IMG/VR virus record: IMGVR_UViG_3300023443_000373 | Span: 1-38,112 of that record | Length of the DNA stretch: 38,112 nt | Strand: one strand, 5' to 3' | Source: a virus | Part shown: piece by piece, positions 24,329 through 31,991 of the stretch | Layout: the number at the start of each line of letters is the position of its first letter | Position numbering within the stretch: position 1 is the first letter of the stretch | Notes under the pieces: generated by a model | What the model saw: only the letters and a program-made list of their open reading frames with translations | Database searches by the model: none | What the model was told of the DNA's origin: nothing | Position numbers and translations under genes: made by a program

Positions 24329-24781
24329 ATGGGTTTCGGTGGACAACAACAAATAGGCAACCGGTCTGGTAATTTTGGCGGTGGTGGTAATTTTGGCGGT
24401 GGTGGTAATTTTGGCGGTGGTGGTAATTTTGGCGGTGGTGGTACGAATCTCGGTGATTTGTTTAGGGGAAATATTGGTGCGCCTCAACCAATTGGAACCA
24501 CACAACAGCCAACACAACTTTTCGCCTTGATTCAACAGTTGCTCGGTAACCAGGGGGGCGGCGGTGGACCTCAATCGCAACCACCCCAACTTGGCGGCCT
24601 TGGTGGACTTGGTGGGCCAAGTATCGGACCTCAAAGACCTGGGGGATTAAGTTCTAATGCTGGTCCTGGTGCGGATTTTGGTGGACCTCAATCACTACCC
24701 CCGCAGTTTGGTGGTGGAACAAATCTAACTCAATTAAATAATCCATTTCAGGGGTTAATTAATCAGCGCTTTGCAAGGTAG
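24329..24781 (+). CDS. Glycine-rich protein with perfect 18-bp tandem repeats
   Basis: This 150-residue protein is dominated by Gly, Gln, Pro and Asn. Residues 15-38 are four identical units of NFGGGG encoded by identical 18-base repeats. A helix-like block (QPTQLFALIQQLLG, about residues 60-73) breaks the low-complexity sequence. It has a TAGGAGAG ribosome-binding motif and lies between two ejection-type proteins, so it is likely an ejected or structural spacer protein. Its low complexity prevents any family call. Confidence 0.7.
   Translation: MGFGGQQQIGNRSGNFGGGGNFGGGGNFGGGGNFGGGGTNLGDLFRGNIGAPQPIGTTQQPTQLFALIQQLLGNQGGGGGPQSQPPQLGGLGGLGGPSIGPQRPGGLSSNAGPGADFGGPQSLPPQFGGGTNLTQLNNPFQGLINQRFAR
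24371..24442 (+). repeat. Four perfect 18-bp tandem repeats
   Basis: The unit AATTTTGGCGGTGGTGGT occurs four times in a row without a mismatch at 24371, 24389, 24407 and 24425. Identity even at third codon positions implies recent expansion or ongoing slippage. Each unit adds NFGGGG to the protein without changing the frame. Confidence 0.97.
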
Positions 24782-24786
24782 AGAAA

Positions 24787-25947
24787 ATGGCCGTTCAAAC
24801 TCCTTTAGTACAGCTTTTAAATCAGGGTAATGTTCAGCAAACACCGGCTAATGTTGGTGCGAGTTTTCGTGCGGGAACGAAATTACAAGAGCTACAGAAA
24901 ACAGCTGAATCACAAAGAGATATAGCAGAAAGACAGCAAAGCCAAAAAGAGCTGTTTCAAAAAGCGGTCAATATTAATGGTACGTCACAATCAGTGATTG
25001 ATATCGCCAATAAAGCAATCAGTGAGGGGCGCGATCCTACTGCTGATTTAACTTCTTTTTTAACCACAAAATCCGAGGCTTTGCCTGGGTTAGGTTTTGG
25101 TAATGAAGACACGCTAGAAGGTTTAAAAGTATTAAGAGAACAAGGCGTCGACGGACTTCTAAAACTAGCGAGAGACACGCAAGAAACAGTCAAACCATTT
25201 ATCAAAGGTTTAAAGCCGAATGATTTAAATCGTAGAGAAACGGAAGCTGTAAAAAACTTCAAATTTCTAAAACAATTACAAGCGTCCGGTGATACTGAAG
25301 GCGCGCGAGTATTTAGGCAGACATTACCTGGAGCGCCTAAAGGATTATCAAGTAAAGGTGAAAGCGAATTATTCAAATCACAAAATCGAGTGGGCGAAAT
25401 TTCAAGTGATATCACTGAAAATAGATCCTTAATTAATGACCTTAAAAGCTTGGATATTTCTGGCGGCGTCGCATCAACTGTGGGTGAATTTTTAAAGCGG
25501 CAATTCGGCACTCAAGATCAAATTACGGCTGCAAGAATAAAATTTAATAAATTAAGCACCGGCATCGCTGTGAGTAATCTTCCCCCTGGAACCGCTTCTG
25601 ACGCCGACGTTAAATTGGCACTTAGTGGAGTTCCACCAGCCAATGCACCGGCATCGCAAATGGTTCTTTTTCTACAAGGTGCAAATAGATTGCTTGCATT
25701 CGAAAGCACATTTAACGAATTTAAAGCTGAATATATCGGACAAAATGGCAACTCAATCGGAATGTTAAACGCCTACAGAGCCTTTATTAATAATCCAGCA
25801 AATAGAGACTTAACTCAAAGCGCGCTCGCTGTACCGGCATCAGCACAACAACCAGCGCAACAACAAGAACCACAAGCGCCTGTCGATACTAGCGATCTGG
25901 AAGCTCAAATAAAAGCGATTGAAGAAGAATTAGCGAGGGAGCAATAA
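24787..25947 (+). CDS. DNA ejection protein, gp20-like by position
   Basis: The 386-residue protein is largely helical: a Gln-rich coiled region at about 38-58, helices through the middle and a low-complexity Ala/Gln/Pro segment at about 350-368 before an acidic helical tail (DLEAQIKAIEEELAREQ). Length and composition fit an ejection protein, and it lies between the gp7-like and the 581-residue gene, where P22 has gene 20. No enzyme motif is seen. Its TAA overlaps the next ATG (TAATG). Confidence 0.75.
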   Translation: MAVQTPLVQLLNQGNVQQTPANVGASFRAGTKLQELQKTAESQRDIAERQQSQKELFQKAVNINGTSQSVIDIANKAISEGRDPTADLTSFLTTKSEALPGLGFGNEDTLEGLKVLREQGVDGLLKLARDTQETVKPFIKGLKPNDLNRRETEAVKNFKFLKQLQASGDTEGARVFRQTLPGAPKGLSSKGESELFKSQNRVGEISSDITENRSLINDLKSLDISGGVASTVGEFLKRQFGTQDQITAARIKFNKLSTGIAVSNLPPGTASDADVKLALSGVPPANAPASQMVLFLQGANRLLAFESTFNEFKAEYIGQNGNSIGMLNAYRAFINNPANRDLTQSALAVPASAQQPAQQQEPQAPVDTSDLEAQIKAIEEELAREQ

Positions 25948-27692
25948 TGGCAACCCGCGAAGAACAATTAGCGAGATTAGAAAAGCTCAAACGATTGCGT
26001 GACTTAAGAGCGCAACTGGCAGCAACACAAGCACCAGTTACTCAGCCAACAACCGCGCAACCAGAACCAAAAAGAAATGCTGGTCAACGTCTTGAGGATA
26101 TTTTTGGATCATTCCCTGTAGACGTTGCCAAAGGCATCAAAGGAGCTACCGAAGCAGCTTTTTCAATCGGTCAATCTGCAATTGCTGAACCTGTAGCCGG
26201 TTTACTCGGTCTCCAAGATGTCCTTACGGGTGAAGGTAGCATAAAGAGCGCTGAAACAGTGGAAGAATTTAGAAAACGAGCCGAGTTTATCCCTAGTGAA
26301 GAGGGACAACAAATGTTGCAGAATTTAGGGCAAGGTTTGGAGTTACTTTCTCAACTTCCAGGGATGGATAAAATCATAGAAGGCGCAAAAAATACAAAAG
26401 ATTTCATTACAAAGGTAGGTGAAATTACAGGCGAATCTTTAGCGGGTGAAGAGGGCCGAATGGTTGGTGGTGCAATCTTTCAAGGATTGCCACAGGTTGC
26501 ATTGGAACTTGCAAACGTCAGAGGTTTAAGGATGATTGATGATACAGCCGTACAAGCCGTCAAACGATTACCTGACCGCGCTAATAGGGTCAAAGCTGTT
26601 AACCAGGTAAACGGTAACGTTGAACGAGTATTGGAACTGGCAGCACCGACCGCAGACGAACTGACAACGGCCGCGCAAGCAATCTATCGGCAAATCGATG
26701 ATATCGGAATTTCAGTGAAGCCTGAAGCAGTATCCAGTTTTTCAAGTAAGGCTACCGAAGTTTTAAGAAAAGCGGGATTTGATGCGCCGTCACATCCTTT
26801 GGTTGCTCGCGCTCTAACCAGGATTGATGAAATTAGTGGTCCAATTAATACACAGGAGATTGGTATTCTCAGAACCATTGCACAAAATGCCACGAAAAGC
26901 GCCATACCCAATGAAGCGAGAATCGGCCGTATTTTGGTTGATCAATTTGATGATTTCTTGACGGGTATTAAGCCAGGTCAAACCATTGGGGGTGATGTCA
27001 AAGGGCTAGGTAATCTTTATAAAAATGCGGGTGAACTCTGGCGGCGTTCGATTAAAACTGAAACGATTGATGATCTGTTTGAAAATGCAAAACTTGGCGA
27101 AGGTAGCGCAGCTCAAGAACGTAATTTAATTAATGGATTTAAGGGATTAATCCGTGCGAACAAAAAGACTAAACAATTCAGTGGCCCAGAAATCGAGTCA
27201 ATGAAGCGAGTAGTGAAACGCGGTAAACGCGGCAGTTTACTTAATCTTGTCGGAAAATTGGATATCTCCCCACAACAAAAATTAAGCTTCCTGACATCAA
27301 TCGCGGTTACTGGTGGTCTTGGCGCTGGTGTTTTGGGAGGTGCGGGTGCGGCATTAGGCGTGACACTTCCAACGATTGGGATCGTTTCAAGAAAGTTGGC
27401 TGAGAGGTTAACGCGTAAAAGTTCTGAATTCGCGAGAGCAATTGTTGCAGCTGGCAGTGATGGTAATCAAATTGTTACCGAATATTTGGCTCGAACACCT
27501 AAAAAATTCCGTGATTCAGCAGAATTAACAGAACTTCTTATTAACCGTGGCGCGAATGTTGATGTACTTAAATCAAGGCTACCTTTTGTGCGTGAAGCCG
27601 TCGAAAACGCTAAGAATTTTACGCCTGAAGAATTAGCAATCTCGTTTGGGTTGCTAACCCCTAGCGAACTTCCACAAGGAGAACCGCAATAA
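25947..27692 (+). CDS. Large DNA ejection protein, gp16-like by position
   Basis: The 581-residue protein is close in length to P22 gp16 (609). It begins with a charged helix (REEQLARLEKLKRLRDLRAQLA), has a long helical body, and near residues 448-485 carries a Gly/Ala-rich hydrophobic stretch (FLTSIAVTGGLGAGVLGGAG and on) able to insert in a membrane, as expected for a channel-forming ejection protein. No transglycosylase motif is obvious. The gene is coupled to both neighbours by TAATG overlaps. Assigned by position, size and membrane segment. Confidence 0.75.
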   Translation: MATREEQLARLEKLKRLRDLRAQLAATQAPVTQPTTAQPEPKRNAGQRLEDIFGSFPVDVAKGIKGATEAAFSIGQSAIAEPVAGLLGLQDVLTGEGSIKSAETVEEFRKRAEFIPSEEGQQMLQNLGQGLELLSQLPGMDKIIEGAKNTKDFITKVGEITGESLAGEEGRMVGGAIFQGLPQVALELANVRGLRMIDDTAVQAVKRLPDRANRVKAVNQVNGNVERVLELAAPTADELTTAAQAIYRQIDDIGISVKPEAVSSFSSKATEVLRKAGFDAPSHPLVARALTRIDEISGPINTQEIGILRTIAQNATKSAIPNEARIGRILVDQFDDFLTGIKPGQTIGGDVKGLGNLYKNAGELWRRSIKTETIDDLFENAKLGEGSAAQERNLINGFKGLIRANKKTKQFSGPEIESMKRVVKRGKRGSLLNLVGKLDISPQQKLSFLTSIAVTGGLGAGVLGGAGAALGVTLPTIGIVSRKLAERLTRKSSEFARAIVAAGSDGNQIVTEYLARTPKKFRDSAELTELLINRGANVDVLKSRLPFVREAVENAKNFTPEELAISFGLLTPSELPQGEPQ

Positions 27693-29044
27693 TGGCACGC
27701 TTTATAAATCCTTTCCCTCAATTTATCAGTCTTTCAGGTTCGCCAATTAACGGTGGATTTTTAAAGTTTTTTGATACTGGAACGAGCAACCCGAAAGTTG
27801 TTTTTGGTGATCCTGATTTGACACAAAGTATCGGGAGTGTCATTAGGCTTGACGGTTCAGGGAGAATCCCCGCAATATTTCTAAGTGGTGCTTATGCCGT
27901 CACGTTAACCGACGCTAATAGTAATGAAATTGACTCCGCTGATCCAATTGGCCTCGATACCGATATAACCAATTTTGATTTATGGGATATCACTAATACT
28001 TATAATATTCCTGATATTGTCAGAGGTTCAGACGATTTATATTATCAATCAATTGTTGATACCAACTTGGGGAATGACCCAACGAGCCAACCTTCAGCAT
28101 TTTGGGAACAGTTCTTTTTCTTACCGACTTGGAACACCGCTCAAACTTATGCGTCTGGTCAACTTGCTATCGGTAGTGATGATAAAAGCTATCAATCTCA
28201 GGTTGGTTCTAATACTGGCAACGATCCAACTACCGACGACGGCACCAACTGGCAAATATTGCTTGAAAGTGGTTCTGTTATTGATGTCGCTGGTTTAACG
28301 ATCAGCAAAACCGGCCCCGCTGCCGCATCCATAATTTTTCAAAGTGATGATTCTACTAGTTGGCTTTGGGATTTTGACGGTTCAGAAAATATGTCTCTAG
28401 ATCGATTTATTGGCGGTGTTTTGCAAGATACAACTTTGTTTTTTGCCAATGCCAACGGTAATGCAACTTTTATGAGTCCTGTTGTGACGCTTAGTCAAGA
28501 TGGTAATGCTACGGATCAAGACCTCGTTTTAACCAGCGACGCCGCAGAATCTAATATATTATTCTTCCAAGATGCCACGGTGAACCGGTGGACGTTCGGC
28601 CAAAACGCGGCGAACAATTTTTCTCTTATCACCCTGAACGCAAGCGGGTTAAATCCTCAAACAGTATTCAACGTGCAAGACGGTGTTAATGATATTCAAT
28701 TCGGTGGGAATCTGAAATTTATACTCACTAATCAAGGTTTAGACGTTTCTAATCTCAACGGTGGAGCGCTCAAATTCAACTTCCCTGACCTTAGTTTAGA
28801 AACAGAAGATACCGCTTTTGACTTTTTTGACAACACGACGACAACTGGTGATAAACTGTTCAATATCTACCAAGGTGATGGAACGAGTACCGTAACTTTT
28901 CAAATTGATGCGGAGACTGGTTCTATTCATACCGCTCTTGATAGAGCTGGCGAAGCTGATGTTGGCGTTAAGCTGGGTAAAATAATTCTCTCACAAGATG
29001 CCCCCACTGGCGGTGAGGATGGCGATTTATGGTTAAGGTTTTAA
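27692..29044 (+). CDS. Tail spike/fibre with P22-like head-binding domain
   Basis: Residues 1-90 (NPFPQFISLSGSPINGGFLK, FFDTGTSNPKVVF, IRLDGSGRIPAIFLSGAYAV, TLTDANSNEID) match the head-binding domain of P22-type tailspikes. Residues about 95-190 hold two similar units with WDITNTYNIPDIV and WNTAQTYASGQLA starts and QS(I/Q)V...LGNDPT / TGNDPT centres, resembling carbohydrate-binding ChtBD3-type modules. The rest is beta-rich and ends in DAPTGGEDGDLWLRF. I see no endorhamnosidase or lyase active site, so it may be a binding fibre rather than an enzyme. It follows the ejection genes and is the last large plus-strand gene. Confidence 0.8.
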   Translation: MARFINPFPQFISLSGSPINGGFLKFFDTGTSNPKVVFGDPDLTQSIGSVIRLDGSGRIPAIFLSGAYAVTLTDANSNEIDSADPIGLDTDITNFDLWDITNTYNIPDIVRGSDDLYYQSIVDTNLGNDPTSQPSAFWEQFFFLPTWNTAQTYASGQLAIGSDDKSYQSQVGSNTGNDPTTDDGTNWQILLESGSVIDVAGLTISKTGPAAASIIFQSDDSTSWLWDFDGSENMSLDRFIGGVLQDTTLFFANANGNATFMSPVVTLSQDGNATDQDLVLTSDAAESNILFFQDATVNRWTFGQNAANNFSLITLNASGLNPQTVFNVQDGVNDIQFGGNLKFILTNQGLDVSNLNGGALKFNFPDLSLETEDTAFDFFDNTTTTGDKLFNIYQGDGTSTVTFQIDAETGSIHTALDRAGEADVGVKLGKIILSQDAPTGGEDGDLWLRF

Positions 29045-29045
29045 T

Positions 29046-29213
29046 ATGACTCTACAAGAAATTCAATATTTACTTCAAACCCTTAATAATGCTGACATTA
29101 AAGGTCAAGTTTCAGTATTTCATGCGCAGTTAACGCATAAATTGGCTTTAATGGGTAAAGAACTGCAAGAAAAGGAACAACAAGAAAAGGAACCAAAGGA
29201 CAATGCCGACTGA
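29046..29213 (+). CDS. Small helical protein, 55 residues
   Basis: From ATG 29046, one base after the preceding stop, this frame runs to TGA 29211-29213. The product is a single long amphipathic helix by pattern (MTLQEIQYLLQTLNNADIKG, then HAQLTHKLALMGKELQEKEQ) with a Glu/Lys-rich tail. It overlaps the next gene by 11 bases. Tight packing supports it as real. It may be a chaperone or cap for the flanking fibre proteins, which is inference. Confidence 0.6.
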   Translation: MTLQEIQYLLQTLNNADIKGQVSVFHAQLTHKLALMGKELQEKEQQEKEPKDNAD

Positions 29214-29799
29214 AATATATAAATTCGACGGTCAGACCTGGCTACCAATAGTCGAAATACAATATACGGATGACACCTTGACTGATAGAGATATCATTGA
29301 GGTGCACTACAACGATAATGGAACATTTCGCCAGGTTTTTGGCGCTGGTGTAGCGGCTGAAACTTTGGTTTGGGCAGCGTCGACACCAACAGGAACTTAT
29401 ACCGCTGGTATTACTGTACCTGGAAGAATTGCAACCATGGCTATAGGCATAGACACAGCCGGTGCATTTTCATTTTTATTTTTAGAAACAAATGAAAACG
29501 CTGGTGGCGCACCAGAATTTGGCACGTATCGCCCAGGACTTACGGGAATAGATGCTTCTAGTTATGAGGTAAGCGTCAACGCTTCTAGTGTTACTGGTAC
29601 TGGTACTAGGTCGGGAGTTGGTTCTATGTCCGTAATCGATGGAACATTTCAAGCCTTAAATGGCACTGGAAATTTGATTATGACTGCTGGACCGTTTGGC
29701 GGCGGAAATATATCAGTGACTCTTGAAATTAGAGAAATAGCACTTCCATCAAATACAACTGGACCAGCAACATTTGTGATGAGAGCTAATGCTAATTAA
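29203..29799 (+). CDS. Tail or fibre beta-rich protein
   Basis: The 198-residue protein starts MPTEIYKFDGQTWLPIVEIQYTDDT, a pattern common in small phage tail proteins with an N-terminal beta hairpin, and continues as a Gly/Thr/Ala-rich beta domain (ITVPGRIATMAIGID, SFLFLETNEN, ISVTLEIREIALPS). It is the last gene of the plus-strand late cluster and likely a receptor-binding accessory. I do not recognise a specific family. Confidence 0.65.
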   Translation: MPTEIYKFDGQTWLPIVEIQYTDDTLTDRDIIEVHYNDNGTFRQVFGAGVAAETLVWAASTPTGTYTAGITVPGRIATMAIGIDTAGAFSFLFLETNENAGGAPEFGTYRPGLTGIDASSYEVSVNASSVTGTGTRSGVGSMSVIDGTFQALNGTGNLIMTAGPFGGGNISVTLEIREIALPSNTTGPATFVMRANAN

Positions 29800-29800
29800 A

Positions 29801-29867
29801 AGACCATCCATGGTCTGGAGGTTCCACAATCCAAGCTAGTCTAGTTATGACTTTGGGGAGTTATAAC
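29801..29867. terminator. Hairpins between convergent operons
   Basis: AGACCAT (29801-29807) pairs with ATGGTCT (29810-29816), starting two bases after the last late gene. A second stem pairs GTTATGAC (29844-29851) with GTTATAAC (29860-29867) using one G-U pair in the plus-strand RNA. Neither has a T-run. They sit between convergent transcription units, where termination or transcript-end protection is expected. Confidence 0.4.
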
Positions 29868-29932
29868 CAAATTAGCGACGAGAATTATACACATTTAAAA
29901 ATCTCGGTAAAGAATAAAATAATCCCTTGAGG

Positions 29933-31009
29933 TTAATTTGGCTTCAATGGGATCACTTTTGCCGTCTCGATCACTTCATAAGTACGGCGTATTTTTCTAC
30001 AAATACCCTCCCCCACTAACTCCAATAAAATCCTCGATAACTCTGGATGACGGCGCTTTGTTTCAGCCATTAAGACAGTAATTTTTAAAGTATTACCATA
30101 GAAACCAGACGCAATTTTTTGTTTAATTACACTCAATTCTTCACTGATATTGCAAGTTGCAATTGCTAGTGCAACTTCGGTATGTTTCACAGGTTTTGCA
30201 ACTTGCAACTTTTGTGCAACTTCTGCAACTTGCAGTGGTGCAACTTTTTCTTGCAAACTTGCAACCCGCGTATTCTCTGGCTTGCAAGGTGCAATAACTT
30301 TTTCTTGCAATGTTGCATTGTCAAGTTGCAAGGTCGGTGCAATAACTGCAATTTTATGTTTCACGGTTATTGCAAGGATGCAAATTACGCCGCAAATATC
30401 AACCAACATTGCACCGAAAAGAAATAGCAATAACTGTGCAAGTTGCGCAGTAATACCCAACATTTCGCCAACAGTTTTGAAGATAGAATCTTCTCTAGAT
30501 TCTTGCACACCCTTAAGGGTGTTTAACTTTTCAAGTGCTGCCGCTTTCTCTACTCGAAGCGCCTTCAAACGAGTACTGATTGAATAACCCCTAGTTTTAT
30601 ATTTACCTTTCAAATCGTTTGCTTGGGATTCAATAAGTGTGGCTGATTCACTATCTAGTTTGTGTATGATATTTTGCTGTTCATGATACACAAATGATGA
30701 AGTACTAATTATTTCTAAATTACTCGTTGCGCCTGATTCAAGAAAAACCACCGTAATGAACACCGAAAAAGCGAGCAAAACAACGGCTATCATATAAAGA
30801 AAAAACGACCATATTCTAGATACTGTCTTTTTTGCCAGCGCAAAGAATGCGAATTTACACACCTCAAGACCGGTGGCAAATACACCCGCCATGACCATTT
30901 TTTCTATATTAGGCTGTCTTGTCACCCAAAAGGCCACTGAAGCCACCAAAGAGAAAGAGCAAAGCAGAACGGCCCCAATCACAAGGCCGCTTTGTAATAT
31001 CTTAGTCAT
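29933..31009 (-). CDS. Membrane-anchored protein with coiled coil and winged-helix-like tail
   Basis: The 358-residue protein has likely membrane helices at about 6-29, 37-58, 66-90 and 184-215, with a long charged coiled coil between the third and fourth (100-180). A low-complexity linker (about 217-287, VA, LQ and AT units) leads to a C-terminal block (288-350) that reads like a winged helix: SVIKQKIASGFYGN, ITVLMAETKRRHPELSRILLELVGEGICRKI. An even number of spans puts both ends in the cytoplasm, so it could hold DNA at the membrane. The linker is encoded by the TGCAA-rich array. GAGGTGGG precedes the ATG. It is the last gene of the RecT operon. I recognise no named family. Confidence 0.7.
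   Translation of the reverse strand: MTKILQSGLVIGAVLLCSFSLVASVAFWVTRQPNIEKMVMAGVFATGLEVCKFAFFALAKKTVSRIWSFFLYMIAVVLLAFSVFITVVFLESGATSNLEIISTSSFVYHEQQNIIHKLDSESATLIESQANDLKGKYKTRGYSISTRLKALRVEKAAALEKLNTLKGVQESREDSIFKTVGEMLGITAQLAQLLLFLFGAMLVDICGVICILAITVKHKIAVIAPTLQLDNATLQEKVIAPCKPENTRVASLQEKVAPLQVAEVAQKLQVAKPVKHTEVALAIATCNISEELSVIKQKIASGFYGNTLKITVLMAETKRRHPELSRILLELVGEGICRKIRRTYEVIETAKVIPLKPN
30151..30441. repeat. TTGCAA/TGCAA array within the membrane-protein gene
   Basis: I count 19 copies of TGCAA on the plus strand in this stretch, where well under one is expected, plus many on the other strand as part of the palindrome TTGCAA. Several are spaced 7 or 8 bases apart (30151/30158, 30197/30204, 30252/30260, 30283/30290, 30371/30379), giving units such as TTGCAAGTTGCAA. 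The word falls in all three frames of the host gene (LQ, VA/IA, TCN), so peptide repetition does not explain it. It is the second DNA-word array in the window and differs from the ATCGAT array. A protein-binding array is likely; its ligand is unknown. Confidence 0.75.
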
Positions 31010-31067
31010 GTTCCCACCTCGTTAATATTTCCCCCCAGGTAAGAAACTGAGGGATAAATAAAGTCTA

Positions 31068-31991
31068 TTATGTTGTTTTTAGTGCCGCCTTTTTATTGTT
31101 GTAAACGTGTCGCAACGAATCAGCAAAGCGAGTGCCACCGAAAGGTAAAATATGATCCATTAATTTTTGTAACGAATTGAAGCTTCGACAACGATTAATT
31201 CTACCAATTAGGGCGCTGGCTGCCTGTTGATTTAATCCTGACGGTATGCCCTCAGCAACAATTTCAGCTTTGACAACATTTTCTTCCTCAATGACAACTT
31301 CAGCTTCTTTGATTTCTTCAACCTCTTCGATTTCTTCAGTCACTAACGTCGATTGAGGCAATATTTTTGTTTTAAGAGAATCGACGCGGCTTAGTGGCGC
31401 GCTTTGTGGTAGTTCTTGCGGTGCCTCGTTTATCTGTTTTATCACTGGCAATGAGAAGTCTTGCGCCTCTTCTGCGATAGACAAGCCCTTTAGCGCATCA
31501 GGAAACAAATCACGCAAACAAAACGCCCTAGCGCGCATTTTAAGCATTCGCTGAGGGTATTGCGTCCATGGACCTTTTTTAACCCATAATCCCGCAAGGA
31601 TCGCGTCCTGTTTGTCAAAAGTCTCTATATTTACCTCGTCGTCATCCTTTCGCTTTGCGGTACAAGTCGCCGTCATGGTTTTTTCGTCAAAAGTCTCTCT
31701 AATATATTCACATTTTGGGTGATTTCTACAGATTGCGATAAAAGCATCCCCCCAAACCGACGGACGCCCATTAATCACAGAGATATTTTGCAATGATTGC
31801 ATTGGTTTTAAGCCTATTTCTAGACCCATTTGGATCGCAATTAGGACATTTCCAGGCTTATTCTGATAATCTTTAGGCACCATATCGCTACCCGAAAGGA
31901 CTTGAGCTGATCGCCAGTTAGTATCTAAATCGTTATCACCGGAAAAATTAAACAAGTCTCTGCTTTGTTGGTTAACTAGTTGCTGTTGCAT
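31068..31991 (-). CDS. recT: RecT-family single-strand annealing protein
   Basis: The 307-residue protein shows the RecT core: SDMVPKDYQNKPGNVLIAIQ, then GLKPMQSLQNISVINGRPSV and WGDAFIAICRNHP, TATCTAKRKDDDE, and the FDKQDAILAGLW...WTQYPQRMLKMRARAFCLRDLFPD block (about 35-170), followed by GLSIAEEAQD. Such proteins anneal complementary strands during phage recombination. A Glu-rich linker (about 219-245) joins the core to a C-terminal basic domain (about 255-307), longer than in E. coli RecT. It overlaps the exonuclease gene by 20 bases, forming the classical exonuclease-annealase pair. Confidence 0.9.
   Translation of the reverse strand: MQQQLVNQQSRDLFNFSGDNDLDTNWRSAQVLSGSDMVPKDYQNKPGNVLIAIQMGLEIGLKPMQSLQNISVINGRPSVWGDAFIAICRNHPKCEYIRETFDEKTMTATCTAKRKDDDEVNIETFDKQDAILAGLWVKKGPWTQYPQRMLKMRARAFCLRDLFPDALKGLSIAEEAQDFSLPVIKQINEAPQELPQSAPLSRVDSLKTKILPQSTLVTEEIEEVEEIKEAEVVIEEENVVKAEIVAEGIPSGLNQQAASALIGRINRCRSFNSLQKLMDHILPFGGTRFADSLRHVYNNKKAALKTT

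Noticed and set aside
24371-24442. CRISPR-like array
   Set aside because: The repeats are directly adjacent without spacers and lie inside a coding frame.
24206-24634. Minus-strand frame rich in Thr-Thr-Ala-Lys-Ile repeats
   Set aside because: It is the reverse reading of the 18-base tandem repeats in the Gly-rich gene.
29801-29816. Attachment site at the palindrome after the late genes
   Set aside because: No integrase gene is present in the window and no second copy of the palindrome was noticed.
30150-30587. Cys-rich plus-strand frames opposite the membrane-protein gene
   Set aside because: Their composition comes from the TGCAA words read in the other direction; no start site or family pattern supports them.
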